A stretch of 64,000 nt of DNA from Bacillota bacterium. Lineage in GTDB: Bacteria > Bacillota > Dethiobacteria > Dethiobacterales > Dethiobacteraceae. The stretch is from assembly GCA_018725565.1 (NCBI GenBank), contig QLUR01000002.1:1-64000 (forward strand), read 5' to 3'. Under the pieces are notes generated by a model. It searched no databases and was not told the DNA's origin. It saw only the letters and a list, made by a program, of their open reading frames with translations. A program made the translations under genes and the position numbers. Below, piece by piece: positions 1 through 8,457 of this stretch. The stretch's first letter is position 1; the number at the start of each line of letters is the position of its first letter.

Positions 1-8
1 GGAAGCCT

Positions 9-1550
9 TTGGACATTGTGACGGGGGTTGAGATGCGGCGGGTGGATAATCGCGCCATGTCGGAGTTCGGCCTTCCCGGAATAGTGCTGATGGAAAACGC
101 CGGCCTGCGTGTGGCGGAAGCAATTCGCAACTTTAAGCGCTGCCGGCGGATAACTGTCCTGGCCGGGCGCGGCAACAACGGTGGTGACGGACTGGTGGCA
201 GCCCGTCACCTGCGGCGTGAAATGGAGGTCGGTGTCTGGCTGGCAGCTGCGCCTGCCGCTTACCGGGGAGATGCTCTGACCAATCTGACTATTTTACAGC
301 GGCTTGGGGCTGACTGCCGGGTGGCAGACAGCGAGCAGGCCCTGAAGGGCCTTGCCGCGGAGCTTGACAGAACCGACCTGGTGGTGGACGCACTGCTTGG
401 TACCGGACTTGCCCGCCGGCCTGAATCACCTTATGCGGAGATTATCAGGCTGGTCAACGCCTCAGGCGCAGCGGTCCTGGCGGTGGACATCCCTTCCGGT
501 GTCTGCGCCGATACCGGGCGAGTGGACGGTGAGGCTGTCAGGGCAGATCTAACCATTACTTTTGCGCTGCCCAAGCGCGGCTTGCTTTTTTTCCCGGGCG
601 CGGCCTGCACCGGACGTCTGGAAGTCGCTGACATTGGCATTCCTGAGCAGTTGCTTTCCGGTCACGGGCTGCGGTTTCTGACCAGGGAAGAAGCAAGCTG
701 CCTGCTGCCTTATCGCCTGCCTGACGGGCACAAAGGCAGCTTTGGCAAAGTATTGCTGGTATCCGGCTCTGCCGGCATGTCAGGGGCTGCAGTATTGGCG
801 GCCAGGGCGGTCCTGCGCGGCGGGGCCGGCATGGCTGTTGCGGCAGTGCCGCAGAGCATCCAGCCCCAGGTAGCTGTGCAGGTCCCGGAAGCGATCACCC
901 TGGCGCTGCCGGAGACGAAGCGCGGAACAATTGCACCTGAGGCGCTGGACAGCCTGCGCCGGCAATGGTCTGACTGCAACGTGGCAGCCGTGGGACCCGG
1001 CCTCTCCGTTGATGCTGAGATTGTGCCCATACTGGCCGGTATCTTACAGGAATGCCGGCAGCCGCTGGTCCTGGATGCCGATGCTTTGAACCTTCTGGCA
1101 CTGAATCCGGCAATTTCCTGCGGGCGTACCGCCGCTGCAGTGCTGACGCCGCATCCCGCTGAGGCGGCCAGGCTGCTTGGTTGTGATGCGGCAGCGGTGC
1201 AGGCCGACAGGCCGGCAGCTGCCAGGGAGCTGGCTTTGCGCTTTCAGAGCGTTGTGGTGCTGAAAGGTGCGCATACCCTGATCGCCGCACCAGAAGGAGC
1301 TGTGGTGCTTAATGTAACCGGCAACAGCGGCATGGCTACCGCCGGCAGCGGCGATGTGTTAACCGGACTGCTGGCGGCACTGCTGGCGCAACGGTCAGCG
1401 CCTTTTGATGCCGCGTGCCTTGCAGTCTACCTGCACGGTCTGGCCGGCGACCTGGCCGCTTCCGCAAAAGGCGAAGCAGGTTTAGTGGCGGGCGATATTG
1501 TGGAAGCGTTGCCGCAGGCATACCTGGAGATTAAAAAAATAAACATGTAA
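9..1550 (+). CDS. nnr: Bifunctional NAD(P)H-hydrate epimerase / ADP-dependent NAD(P)H-hydrate dehydratase
   Basis: Repairs hydrated NADH and NADPH: the N-terminal domain epimerises the R and S forms of NAD(P)HX and the C-terminal domain dehydrates the S form using ADP. The YjeF_N epimerase domain (about residues 1-215) shows the GRGNNGGDG loop at 53-61 and VDALLGTG with a likely catalytic Asp at 127. The ribokinase-like dehydratase domain (about 230-513) shows VLTPHPAEAARLL and NSGMATAGSGDVLTG. The length, 513 residues, is normal for the fused form. The start is TTG at 9; only eight bases lie upstream, so the ribosome site and any slightly longer N-terminus cannot be judged. The next gene begins 16 bases after the stop, probably in the same operon. 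Confidence 0.95.
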   Translation: MDIVTGVEMRRVDNRAMSEFGLPGIVLMENAGLRVAEAIRNFKRCRRITVLAGRGNNGGDGLVAARHLRREMEVGVWLAAAPAAYRGDALTNLTILQRLGADCRVADSEQALKGLAAELDRTDLVVDALLGTGLARRPESPYAEIIRLVNASGAAVLAVDIPSGVCADTGRVDGEAVRADLTITFALPKRGLLFFPGAACTGRLEVADIGIPEQLLSGHGLRFLTREEASCLLPYRLPDGHKGSFGKVLLVSGSAGMSGAAVLAARAVLRGGAGMAVAAVPQSIQPQVAVQVPEAITLALPETKRGTIAPEALDSLRRQWSDCNVAAVGPGLSVDAEIVPILAGILQECRQPLVLDADALNLLALNPAISCGRTAAAVLTPHPAEAARLLGCDAAAVQADRPAAARELALRFQSVVVLKGAHTLIAAPEGAVVLNVTGNSGMATAGSGDVLTGLLAALLAQRSAPFDAACLAVYLHGLAGDLAASAKGEAGLVAGDIVEALPQAYLEIKKINM

Positions 1551-1566
1551 AGGGGAGCTGTTCGCT

Positions 1567-2013
1567 ATGCTGGCCAGGGATTTGATGACCAGGGAAGTTG
1601 TCACGGTCAATCGGGAAACAACCGTCAAGGAAGTTGTCAGGCTGCTGCTGGAACACAAAATCAGCGGCTTGCCGGTGGTAGACAAAGAAAACCGTGTTAT
1701 CGGCATCGTCAGTGAAGGCGACCTGATATATCAGGATAAAAAACTTCACACTCCGGCATTTCTGGAAATCTTAGGCGGAATTATTTACTTGGAGAACCCT
1801 AACCGGCTTGGGCAGGACCTGATAAAAATGACGGCGGTCAAAGTAGGGGACCTGATGACTGCAAAGGTTTATACTGTCAGGGAGGAGGCCCAGCTGGAAG
1901 AAATTGCTACCATCATGGTAGAAAAAAAGGTAAATCGTATTCCTGTTGTTGACGGTGCCGGCCGGCTGGCCGGCATTATCAGCCGGCAGGACCTGGTAAG
2001 AGCGATGCTCTGA
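1567..2013 (+). CDS. Two-CBS-domain protein
   Basis: A stand-alone pair of CBS domains (148 residues). The first (about 1-55) begins LMTREVVTVNRETTVKEVV and contains GLPVVDKENRVIGIVSEGDL; the second (about 93-148) contains LMTAKVYTV and RIPVVDGAGRLAGIISRQDL. Such pairs dimerise and bind adenosine nucleotides (AMP, ATP or SAM) as energy or ligand sensors. No effector domain is attached, so the partner is unknown. A good ribosome site (GGGGAG) precedes the ATG. It sits directly downstream of nnr, and a link to cofactor status is only an inference from that position. Confidence 0.9.
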   Translation: MLARDLMTREVVTVNRETTVKEVVRLLLEHKISGLPVVDKENRVIGIVSEGDLIYQDKKLHTPAFLEILGGIIYLENPNRLGQDLIKMTAVKVGDLMTAKVYTVREEAQLEEIATIMVEKKVNRIPVVDGAGRLAGIISRQDLVRAML

Positions 2014-2039
2014 AAAAGTATACTTAAGGAGAGAGATAA

Positions 2040-3056
2040 TTGTCGCTGATGCGCCGGGCGCTCCCGCTGCTTGTCATGCTGCTGGTCCTGGCCGGTTGTG
2101 CCGCTGCACCGGAAAGTCTGTCAGCAAGAGTTTCCCGGAGGATGGCGACATTGCGGGGCTACTTCGCTGAAGTGGAAGCGCTGGTGTCAAGCCCCGGCGG
2201 CGAGCAGCGCTACAGTGTCCGGCAGTGGTTCAAGGCACCGGCACAGTGGCGCAGCGAGGTTGACTTTGCTTCTGAGCAGCAGATTTTTATCTTTGACGGA
2301 GAGCAAGTCTGGATTTACCAGCCTGGCCTGGACGACTATTTTCGCCTCGACAAACCTTGGGTCCGGGAAGTGTCTCCGCCCTTTTTTTTGTTAAGTTATC
2401 TGGAGGAGATGGTTCTGGCACCGTCGCTGCGTTTTGAAGGGCAGGAGGAAAAAGACGGACGTACACTTTATGTCCTGTATTATGCGCGGCCACAGATACC
2501 CGAGACAGTCAGGCTCTGGCTCGACCAAAAGTCGTTGTTTCCTTATGTAGTGGAAACGTACCGCGACGGAGAGCGCCTGTTGCGCCTGACCTGCAGCAGG
2601 CTGAAGCTGAATCCCCCTTTTACAGACAGCCTTTTTACCTTCAAGGCCCCGCCAGACAGTACGGCGGCCGCACATTACCTAATCCGCCCGCTTACCTTGG
2701 ATGAAGCGCAGCGGGAATGGCCGCTTCCGGTTTATACGCCGGCTTACCTCCCGCCGGGGACAGTGCTGCTTGCTATTTCCCGCGGGGAGGAAGAAGGCCG
2801 CGGCCGGTTGCTGTTTACCTTTAGCGGACGACACCCCTTTACGCTCATCCAGTGGCCGGCTGCCGGGACTCTGCCGCAGAGAACCGCCGGGATGCAGGAT
2901 TTGTTTGTTGGTGAGACCCCGGCGGTCGCCCTGAAAAACCGCCTTGGCGATTTGTATACGCTCTGGTGGAGCAATGAAACGAGCGACTTTATCTTAAGCG
3001 GCTCTCTGCCGCTGGCGGAACTGTTGCGCGTGGCCGCCTCGCTGACAGCGGACTGA
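2040..3056 (+). CDS. LolA/RseB-like lipoprotein with a DUF4367-like C-terminus
   Basis: A predicted lipoprotein of 338 residues. Basic residues, a hydrophobic stretch and the lipobox LAGC (Cys20) mark a type II signal peptide, placing it on the outer face of the membrane. Residues about 30-215 resemble the LolA/RseB fold used by outer-membrane-lipoprotein-sorting-type proteins of Gram-positives (RQWFKAPAQWRSEV, FDGEQVWIYQPGLDDYFRL). Residues about 225-335 resemble DUF4367 (VYTPAYLPPGTVLL and later LGDLYTLWWSNETSDFILSG). The start is TTG at 2040 behind GGAGAG. The substrate is unknown; sporulation or envelope-stress sensing are both possible for this class. Confidence 0.8.
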   Translation: MSLMRRALPLLVMLLVLAGCAAAPESLSARVSRRMATLRGYFAEVEALVSSPGGEQRYSVRQWFKAPAQWRSEVDFASEQQIFIFDGEQVWIYQPGLDDYFRLDKPWVREVSPPFFLLSYLEEMVLAPSLRFEGQEEKDGRTLYVLYYARPQIPETVRLWLDQKSLFPYVVETYRDGERLLRLTCSRLKLNPPFTDSLFTFKAPPDSTAAAHYLIRPLTLDEAQREWPLPVYTPAYLPPGTVLLAISRGEEEGRGRLLFTFSGRHPFTLIQWPAAGTLPQRTAGMQDLFVGETPAVALKNRLGDLYTLWWSNETSDFILSGSLPLAELLRVAASLTAD

Positions 3057-3110
3057 TTGTTGCGCACCATTTGCCCGCCCCTGTCATAAAGTAGAGACGG
3101 GGGTGATATC

Positions 3111-3299
3111 ATGGGTATTGACGAACTTCCTCCCTGCCCGACCAACATTTTCCTGGAAATCGGGCCGGGAGACACGCTCTTCCAGATTGCCAGCGAGCAA
3201 AATACAACTGTGGGGGAGATATTAGCCCTTAATCCCGGTCTGGACCCGGAAAATTTAGTTGTCGGCAGTTTTATCTGCCTGCCTGAGCCGCAATCATAG
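3111..3299 (+). CDS. LysM-domain mini-protein
   Basis: A 62-residue protein that is almost entirely one LysM module: FLEIGPGDTLFQIASEQNTT followed by VGEILALNPGLDPENLVVGS and ending ICLP. LysM binds N-acetylglucosamine glycans such as peptidoglycan. There is no signal peptide, so it would act inside the cell or mother cell, or be deposited during sporulation; single-LysM cytosolic proteins are common in spore formers. A strong GGGGGTGAT ribosome site lies before ATG 3111. A rho-independent terminator overlaps the stop codon. Confidence 0.85.
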   Translation: MGIDELPPCPTNIFLEIGPGDTLFQIASEQNTTVGEILALNPGLDPENLVVGSFICLPEPQS

Positions 3300-3309
3300 C
3301 GGCCTTTTT
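3287..3309 (+). terminator. Rho-independent terminator after the LysM gene
   Basis: A GCCGC / GCGGC stem (3287-3291 with 3299-3303) around a 7-base loop, followed by CTTTTTG. The right arm begins on the last base of the TAG stop. Confidence 0.6.
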
Positions 3310-3359
3310 GTTTGCATGGCAAAAACGTTAAGCCTAGCGTCGGAAAGTTAAATTGGAGC

Positions 3360-3388
3360 TTGCCAGACAGAGAGAGTGGTGGTATAAT
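3360..3388 (+). promoter_or_regulatory. Sigma-A promoter for the ACT protein-hom-lysC operon
   Basis: TTGCCA (3360-3365), a 17-base spacer, and a perfect TATAAT (3383-3388). It lies 50 bases before the ATG at 3439 and just downstream of the terminator after the LysM gene, so it should drive the aspartate-family genes. The leader is too short for a lysine riboswitch. Confidence 0.75.
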
Positions 3389-3438
3389 GTGTAGCGTGTG
3401 TAGATAAATGTCCATTGACCGTGAACAGGGGGTGAATA

Positions 3439-3882
3439 ATGTCAGGGAAGGATAAATATTTTTTGGTGCAGGAGGCAGTCTTGCCTGTCGTGCTGCGCAA
3501 GACGGTGTGGGCTAAAGAATTGCTGAAACGCGGCGAGGTCCGGACGGTTAACGATGCAGTCAGGGTCGCCGGAATCAGCAGGGGGGCGTTTTATAAGTAC
3601 CGTGAGGCAATTTTCCCTTTGGGGGAAGCCAGCCGGGGGAAAATAATCACTATCGCTCTGATTCTGGAGCATACAGCGGGGGTATTGTCAGAGGTCCTGA
3701 AAACAATTGCTGCGGTGCAGGGCAATATCCTGACCATCAACCAGGGGTTGCCGCTGCAGGGGGTAGCTAATGCTTCCATCTCTTTTGAGACGCCAGAACT
3801 TACAGTGGAGGTGGACGAGCTGCTGGATAACCTGACAAAGGTTATCGGCGTACAAAAACTGGAACTGGTAGGTCATAATTAA
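3439..3882 (+). CDS. ACT-domain regulatory protein (PheB/UPF0735 family)
   Basis: A 147-residue protein with an N-terminal helix-turn-helix-like region (about 10-55; AVRVAGISRGAFYKYREAI) and a C-terminal ACT domain (about 70-145; ITIALILEHTAGVLSEVLKT). ACT domains bind amino acids. Members of this family are routinely found just before homoserine dehydrogenase in Firmicutes, as here (14-base gap to hom). It probably senses an aspartate-family or aromatic amino acid and may bind DNA; which ligand cannot be told from the sequence. Start ATG 3439 with a GGGGGTG ribosome site. Confidence 0.88.
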   Translation: MSGKDKYFLVQEAVLPVVLRKTVWAKELLKRGEVRTVNDAVRVAGISRGAFYKYREAIFPLGEASRGKIITIALILEHTAGVLSEVLKTIAAVQGNILTINQGLPLQGVANASISFETPELTVEVDELLDNLTKVIGVQKLELVGHN

Positions 3883-3896
3883 GGAGGTAAGCAGCC

Positions 3897-5183
3897 ATGA
3901 AGAAAGAAATAATCGGTGTCGGCCTGCTGGGTCTGGGGACGGTGGGCAGCGGTGTGCTCCAGGTGTTTAACCGGAACGGAGCTGCAATAAGGCAGAAAGT
4001 GGGCTCAAAGCTTGAAATCAGGCGCATTGCCGTCCGCGACAGTCAAAAGGACCGTGCTGTGGCAGTGTCCCCTGAGTTGCTGGTGAACAACGTAAACCAT
4101 GTGCTGGACGACCCGCAGATTGATATCGTGGTGGAAGTGATGGGCGGGGTGGAACAGGCCAGGCTGGCGGTCAGGCGTGCCCTGGAAAACGGCAAGTATG
4201 TCGTAACGGCCAATAAGGACCTGATGGCCCAGCACGGCACGGAATTGTTGGAGAGAGCCAGAGCGGCGGAACGGAATATTTTTTATGAGGCCAGCGTAGG
4301 GGGCGGCATACCGCTTATCCGTCCGTTAAAGCATTGTCTGGCCGCCAACAGGATTATCCGGCTGATGGGAATTGTCAACGGCACCACCAATTACATCCTG
4401 ACTCAGATGACCTCTGCCGGCAAGGAACTGGAGGAAGCGTTGGCTGAGGCACAAGCCTTGGGTTTTGCGGAGGCAGACCCGTCCTCGGACGTAGAGGGGC
4501 GGGATGCGGCTTATAAGCTGGCCATCCTGGCCTCTCTGGCTTTTTCCAGCAAAATTAATCCCGGAGATATTTTTGTGGAAGGAATTTCCGGAGTCAAGTT
4601 GCGCGATATCCGCTATGCCCAAGAGTTGGGTTATGCCGTAAAGTTGCTGGCTATCGGCCGGGATACCGCCGAAGGCCTGGTATTGCGTGTCCACCCGGCG
4701 CTCATTCCGCTCGCCCACCCGCTTGCAGCGGTCAGCAATGAATTCAACGCCGTCTTCCTGGAAGGCGACGCTGTCGGAGAAGTGATGTTTTACGGCCGGG
4801 GGGCAGGTTCTTTGCCTACCGCCAGCGCCGTCTGTGCCGATATTATTGATGCGGCACGCACTATACGGCATGAAGTGGATAACGGCATCGTGGAGATTAC
4901 TTTCAGTCCCAGGCCGGTAGTGCCCCTTCCCAAGCAGTTTTCAAGTTTTTACCTGAGATTGAAGGCTAAGGACCAGCCTGGCGTTTTTGCCTCGCTGGCA
5001 ACCGCTTTTGGTGATGCCCGTGTCAGCCTGGATATGATCATCCAAAAGCGCAGCGATGCCCAGACGGCGGAGATAGTGCTCGTCACCCATGAAGTTGAGG
5101 AAGCCCGTTTTGCCGGGGCGCTGGAAGTAATCAGTGCGCTGCCGACAATACGTTCTATCAACAGTGTGCTGCGTGTCATCTGA
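3897..5183 (+). CDS. hom: Homoserine dehydrogenase
   Basis: Reduces aspartate 4-semialdehyde to homoserine with NAD(P)H, the branch point towards threonine and methionine. The 428 residues show an N-terminal Rossmann fold (GLLGLGTVGSGV, residues 9-20), VTANKDLMAQHG, the catalytic-domain signature NGTTNYILTQM and DPSSDVEGRDAAYKLAIL, and a C-terminal ACT domain from about residue 350 (KAKDQPGVFASLATAF) expected to mediate threonine feedback. AGGAGGT precedes ATG 3897. Followed 48 bases later by aspartate kinase in the same direction. Confidence 0.97.
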   Translation: MKKEIIGVGLLGLGTVGSGVLQVFNRNGAAIRQKVGSKLEIRRIAVRDSQKDRAVAVSPELLVNNVNHVLDDPQIDIVVEVMGGVEQARLAVRRALENGKYVVTANKDLMAQHGTELLERARAAERNIFYEASVGGGIPLIRPLKHCLAANRIIRLMGIVNGTTNYILTQMTSAGKELEEALAEAQALGFAEADPSSDVEGRDAAYKLAILASLAFSSKINPGDIFVEGISGVKLRDIRYAQELGYAVKLLAIGRDTAEGLVLRVHPALIPLAHPLAAVSNEFNAVFLEGDAVGEVMFYGRGAGSLPTASAVCADIIDAARTIRHEVDNGIVEITFSPRPVVPLPKQFSSFYLRLKAKDQPGVFASLATAFGDARVSLDMIIQKRSDAQTAEIVLVTHEVEEARFAGALEVISALPTIRSINSVLRVI

Positions 5184-5231
5184 GGGAAAAGCGGTTATAA
5201 TTATTGCCGGACTTTTAGGAGGGATTACGTT

Positions 5232-6464
5232 TTGGCTGTGATTGTGCAAAAATACGGAGGGACTTCCGTAGGCAATGCGGAGCGGATTTATAATGTGGCA
5301 CGCCGTGTGGGAGCTGCGGTGGAAGCGGGTCACCGTGTGGCGGCGGTAGTCTCGGCCATGGGTCATACGACAGACGAACTGATAGCTTTGGCCCACTCAG
5401 TGGCAGCAAGGCCCCCCGACCGGGAGATGGCGCTGCTGCTGGCCACCGGTGAACAGGTCAGCAGCGCGTTGCTGGCCATGGCCCTGAATAATCAGGGTTA
5501 TCAGGCTCTTTCTTTTACCGGACCGCAGGCCGGAATACTGACGGACGGGGTGTCACTTGGCAGTCGGATAGTTGAATTTAAGGCGCAGCGGATCCATGCT
5601 TGCCTGGCGGAAGGCAAAGTGGCCGTGGTGGCCGGGTTTCAGGGGCAGGACAGCAACGGGGAGATCAACACGTTGGGACGCGGAGGTTCGGATACCACGG
5701 CTGTGGCTCTGGCCGCCGCCCTAAAAGCTGATATCTGTGAAATTTACACTGACGTGGACGGCGTGTTTACAGTAGACCCGCGCCTGGTCGCGGAAGCGCG
5801 CAAAATGGAGGAAATAACCTATGATGAGATGCTGGAACTGGCCAGCCTTGGAGCCAAGGTGCTGCACCCGCGCGCGGTGGAGTGCGGCCGGGAACACGGG
5901 GTGGTAATCCACGTCCGTTCCAGCTTTCATTACAATCCGGGGACACTGGTGAAGGAGGCGGCAGATATGGAAATAGGTACTGTTGTACGGGGAATCGCCT
6001 GCGACACTGACCAGGCGAAAATTGCTATTATAGGCGTGCCGGACAGGCCGGGTGTGGCGGCACGCATCTTTTCAGCGATTGCCGGCGCCGGAGTAAATGT
6101 GGACCTGATTGTGCAAAGTATCAGGCGTAACGGTGAAAATGACATTCTTTTCACCATCGCTGTCGCTGACCTGGATAAGACACTGACTGTCCTTGAGCCT
6201 GTAGCCCGGGAGATAGGGGCAAGGAATGTTTTCCATCAGCGCGGTGTGGCCAAGGTTTCCATTGTCGGGGCAGGAATCGCCCATCACAGCGGTGTGGCGG
6301 CCGCCATGTTTGAGGCCCTTGCTGCGGAGGGCATCAATATTGAAATAATCTCCACTTCGGAAATTCGCATCTCTTGCCTGATTGCGGCCGAGCGGGTGGA
6401 AGAGGCTGTCCGCGCTGTTCACAGGCGCTTTAGCCTTGCTGGCTGCCCGGAGCTGAAAGTGTGA
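5232..6464 (+). CDS. lysC: Aspartate kinase
   Basis: Phosphorylates aspartate, the first step to lysine, threonine, methionine and diaminopimelate. The 410 residues are a class II-type aspartokinase: kinase signature VQKYGGTSVG near residue 5, TLGRGGSDTTAVALAAAL, and DVDGVFTVDPR, then two C-terminal ACT domains from about residue 265 (IGVPDRPGVAARIFSAIAGA) for lysine or threonine feedback. The start is TTG 5232, chosen because AGGAGGG lies just upstream. In Bacillus-type genes an internal start can yield a separate beta subunit; I did not identify one. Confidence 0.97.
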   Translation: MAVIVQKYGGTSVGNAERIYNVARRVGAAVEAGHRVAAVVSAMGHTTDELIALAHSVAARPPDREMALLLATGEQVSSALLAMALNNQGYQALSFTGPQAGILTDGVSLGSRIVEFKAQRIHACLAEGKVAVVAGFQGQDSNGEINTLGRGGSDTTAVALAAALKADICEIYTDVDGVFTVDPRLVAEARKMEEITYDEMLELASLGAKVLHPRAVECGREHGVVIHVRSSFHYNPGTLVKEAADMEIGTVVRGIACDTDQAKIAIIGVPDRPGVAARIFSAIAGAGVNVDLIVQSIRRNGENDILFTIAVADLDKTLTVLEPVAREIGARNVFHQRGVAKVSIVGAGIAHHSGVAAAMFEALAAEGINIEIISTSEIRISCLIAAERVEEAVRAVHRRFSLAGCPELKV

Positions 6465-6531
6465 AAGAGCCGCTATCAGCAGGAATAAGCAAAGATGCCG
6501 TGGAATAAAATAGCTACTGTAAGGATTGGTG

Positions 6532-7716
6532 GTGTCACATTTGCGCCCGTTCCCACTGCGTCCGACCTGGGCGGAAATTGAGCTGACAGCCATAGAACAT
6601 AATATGCGGGTATTTCTTCAGGCTGTCTCCCCCGGCACCAGGGTAATGGCTGTAGTTAAAGCCGACGGGTATGGTCACGGCGCCGTTGCGGTAGCCCGGG
6701 AGGCCGTGTCCGCCGGCGCTTCGTTTTTGGGAGTCGCTACAGTGGAAGAGGGCTTGGAACTGCGGGCCGGCGGTATCACCTCACCGATTCTTGTTCTGGG
6801 CTTTACTCCTGGTGACTACGCTCCGCTGCTGCTGGAGCACGATATTACGGCCACGGTTTTTACATGGGCAGAGGCGGAGACTTTTTCGCGGCAAGCGCTC
6901 CGCTTTGGCAGGAAACAGCCGGTTCATGTCAAAATAGATACCGGAATGAGCAGGGTAGGCTTGTTTCCCTGTGAAACAGCCGATCGGTTCATCAGACAGC
7001 TGGCAGACCTGCCAGGCTTGGTGCTGGAAGGAATATTTACCCATTTTGCGGCTGCCGACCAGGCGGACCTGTCCTATACCAGGTGGCAGCTGGCGCGCTT
7101 TTTGACTCTTTGTGACAAGCTGGCCTGCCAGGGTGTCCGCATACCGCTCAGGCACGCCGCTAACAGTGCCGCTGCTTTGCGGCTGCCGGAAACTCACCTG
7201 GAAATGGTGCGCGTGGGAATTGCCCTGTACGGGCTTAGCCCCGGCGGTGCGTTGCCGGGCAAAGAGGCTTTCTTGCGCCCGGCCATGGCCTTTAAGTCAA
7301 GAGTGGTTTTTCTGAAGAATGTGCCGGCCGGCACCAGCGTTTCTTATGGATGTACCTATACCGCCAACGAGCCGGCCCGGCTTGCCACTCTGCCCGTAGG
7401 GTATGGAGACGGTTATCCGCGAAAGCTGTCGAACCTCGGCCAGGTTCTCATCCGCGGTCAGCGCGCTCCGGTGGCGGGGCGGGTCTGTATGGACCAGGTT
7501 ATCGTCAGGGTTGATCATATTGAAGGGGTAGCGGCAGGCGATGAAGCGGTTCTTTTTGGCAGCCAGGAGGAGGCGGCTCTTTCCGCCGATGAAGTGGCTG
7601 CTTGGCTTGAAACAATCAACTATGAGGTCGTTACCGCCGTAAGCCGCCGTGTACCGCGGGTTTACCTGCGGCAGGGTAATCAGGAGTCCTTACGCGACTA
7701 TTTTTCCGGCCTTTAG
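6532..7716 (+). CDS. alr: Alanine racemase
   Basis: PLP enzyme making D-alanine for peptidoglycan. Shows the PLP-lysine motif VVKADGYGHGA near residue 40, DTGMSRVGLFP, and the opposite-face catalytic tyrosine region VSYGCTYTANEPARLATLP, with GRVCMDQ. Length about 394 residues is normal. Three in-frame starts follow an AAGGA box at 6521-6525: TTG 6526, GTG 6529 and GTG 6532; spacing favours 6532. Downstream lies a MazEF-type pair, the order alr-mazE-mazF seen throughout spore-forming Firmicutes. Confidence 0.95.
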   Translation: MSHLRPFPLRPTWAEIELTAIEHNMRVFLQAVSPGTRVMAVVKADGYGHGAVAVAREAVSAGASFLGVATVEEGLELRAGGITSPILVLGFTPGDYAPLLLEHDITATVFTWAEAETFSRQALRFGRKQPVHVKIDTGMSRVGLFPCETADRFIRQLADLPGLVLEGIFTHFAAADQADLSYTRWQLARFLTLCDKLACQGVRIPLRHAANSAAALRLPETHLEMVRVGIALYGLSPGGALPGKEAFLRPAMAFKSRVVFLKNVPAGTSVSYGCTYTANEPARLATLPVGYGDGYPRKLSNLGQVLIRGQRAPVAGRVCMDQVIVRVDHIEGVAAGDEAVLFGSQEEAALSADEVAAWLETINYEVVTAVSRRVPRVYLRQGNQESLRDYFSGL

Positions 7717-7745
7717 CGGGGGGTATTTTTTAGGAGGTGCTTGCG

Positions 7746-8018
7746 TTGGCGGAAATAAAGAGAATTATGATTAGCCTGCCCTTCAATCTGCTTCAGGAAG
7801 TAGACGGCATCATTGCCCTGGAAAACAGAAGCCGTTCTGAGTTTATCCGTGAAGCGATGCGTCTTTATTTGCTGGAGAGAGAAAAGAGCCGGATCAGGGA
7901 GAGCATGCGACGCGGTTATTTAGAGATGGGTACCCTGAACCTGCGTTTGTCCAATGAGGCACTGGCAGTGGAAAACGAGGCCAACTTGCTTTCCGAACTG
8001 CTGGTGGCTGGAAAGTGA
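7746..8018 (+). CDS. Ribbon-helix-helix antitoxin (MazE/EndoAI type)
   Basis: A 90-residue ribbon-helix-helix protein. The strand-helix-helix DNA-binding unit is at the N-terminus ([18 protein letters not shown], then [18 protein letters not shown]); the acidic C-terminus ([19 protein letters not shown]) is the toxin-neutralising part. The start is TTG 7746, eight bases after AGGAGG; an in-frame GTG at 7737 overlaps that ribosome site and is unlikely. It shares four bases with the toxin gene, the usual translational coupling. Expected to autorepress the pair. Confidence 0.9.
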   Translation: MAEIKRIMISLPFNLLQEVDGIIALENRSRSEFIREAMRLYLLEREKSRIRESMRRGYLEMGTLNLRLSNEALAVENEANLLSELLVAGK

Positions 8019-8374
8019 ACCGCCTGGAAGTAAAGCGGGGCTACATTTTTTTTACCGACTTAAGCCCGGTGGTCGGATCAGAGCAGGGTGGCTACCGTCC
8101 CGTGCTGGTAGTCCAGAACGATATGGGGAACAAATACAGTCCTACTGTAATAGTGGCCGCGATTACTTCCCAGATTTCCAAAGCCAAACTGCCTACCCAC
8201 GTGGAAATAGAAGCCGGCGCACACGGGCTGGATAAAGACTCGGTAATTTTGCTGGAGCAGGTTCGTACCATTGATAAACAGCGCCTGCAGGATAAACTGA
8301 CCGAACTTGATGAAAAAATTATGCAGAAGGTTAACCAGGCACTGAAAATTTCGCTCGGCCTGATTGATTTTTGA
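8015..8374 (+). CDS. MazF/PemK-family mRNA interferase (EndoA type)
   Basis: A 119-residue endoribonuclease toxin. Typical features are [20 protein letters not shown] near the N-terminus, [20 protein letters not shown], and the central HVEIEA / [20 protein letters not shown] segment. Near-identical in layout to Bacillus NdoA, which cleaves mRNA at short U-rich sites; cleavage specificity here is not deducible. Starts with GTG inside the antitoxin stop (GTGA) and ends 28 bases before a terminator. Confidence 0.93.
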   Translation: MNRLEVKRGYIFFTDLSPVVGSEQGGYRPVLVVQNDMGNKYSPTVIVAAITSQISKAKLPTHVEIEAGAHGLDKDSVILLEQVRTIDKQRLQDKLTELDEKIMQKVNQALKISLGLIDF

Positions 8375-8401
8375 AATCAGCGACGGGTTGGTTATCATAG
8401 G

Positions 8402-8436
8402 AACGACGCGACTTGCTTAAGGCGGCGTCGTTTTTT
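8402..8436 (+). terminator. Rho-independent terminator after mazF
   Basis: An 8-bp perfect stem AACGACGC (8402-8409) with GCGTCGTT (8425-8432) followed by a run of Ts to 8436. Confidence 0.8.
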
Positions 8437-8457
8437 AAATGAGGGAGAGGTTAGTCG

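Noticed and set aside
2744-3415. 223-codon leftward frame over the lipoprotein end and LysM gene
   Set aside because: Overlaps two supported genes, a terminator and a consensus promoter; no domain.
3389-3438. Possible lysine or threonine riboswitch before the hom-lysC operon
   Set aside because: The leader from the promoter to the first start is only about 45 bases, too short for either.
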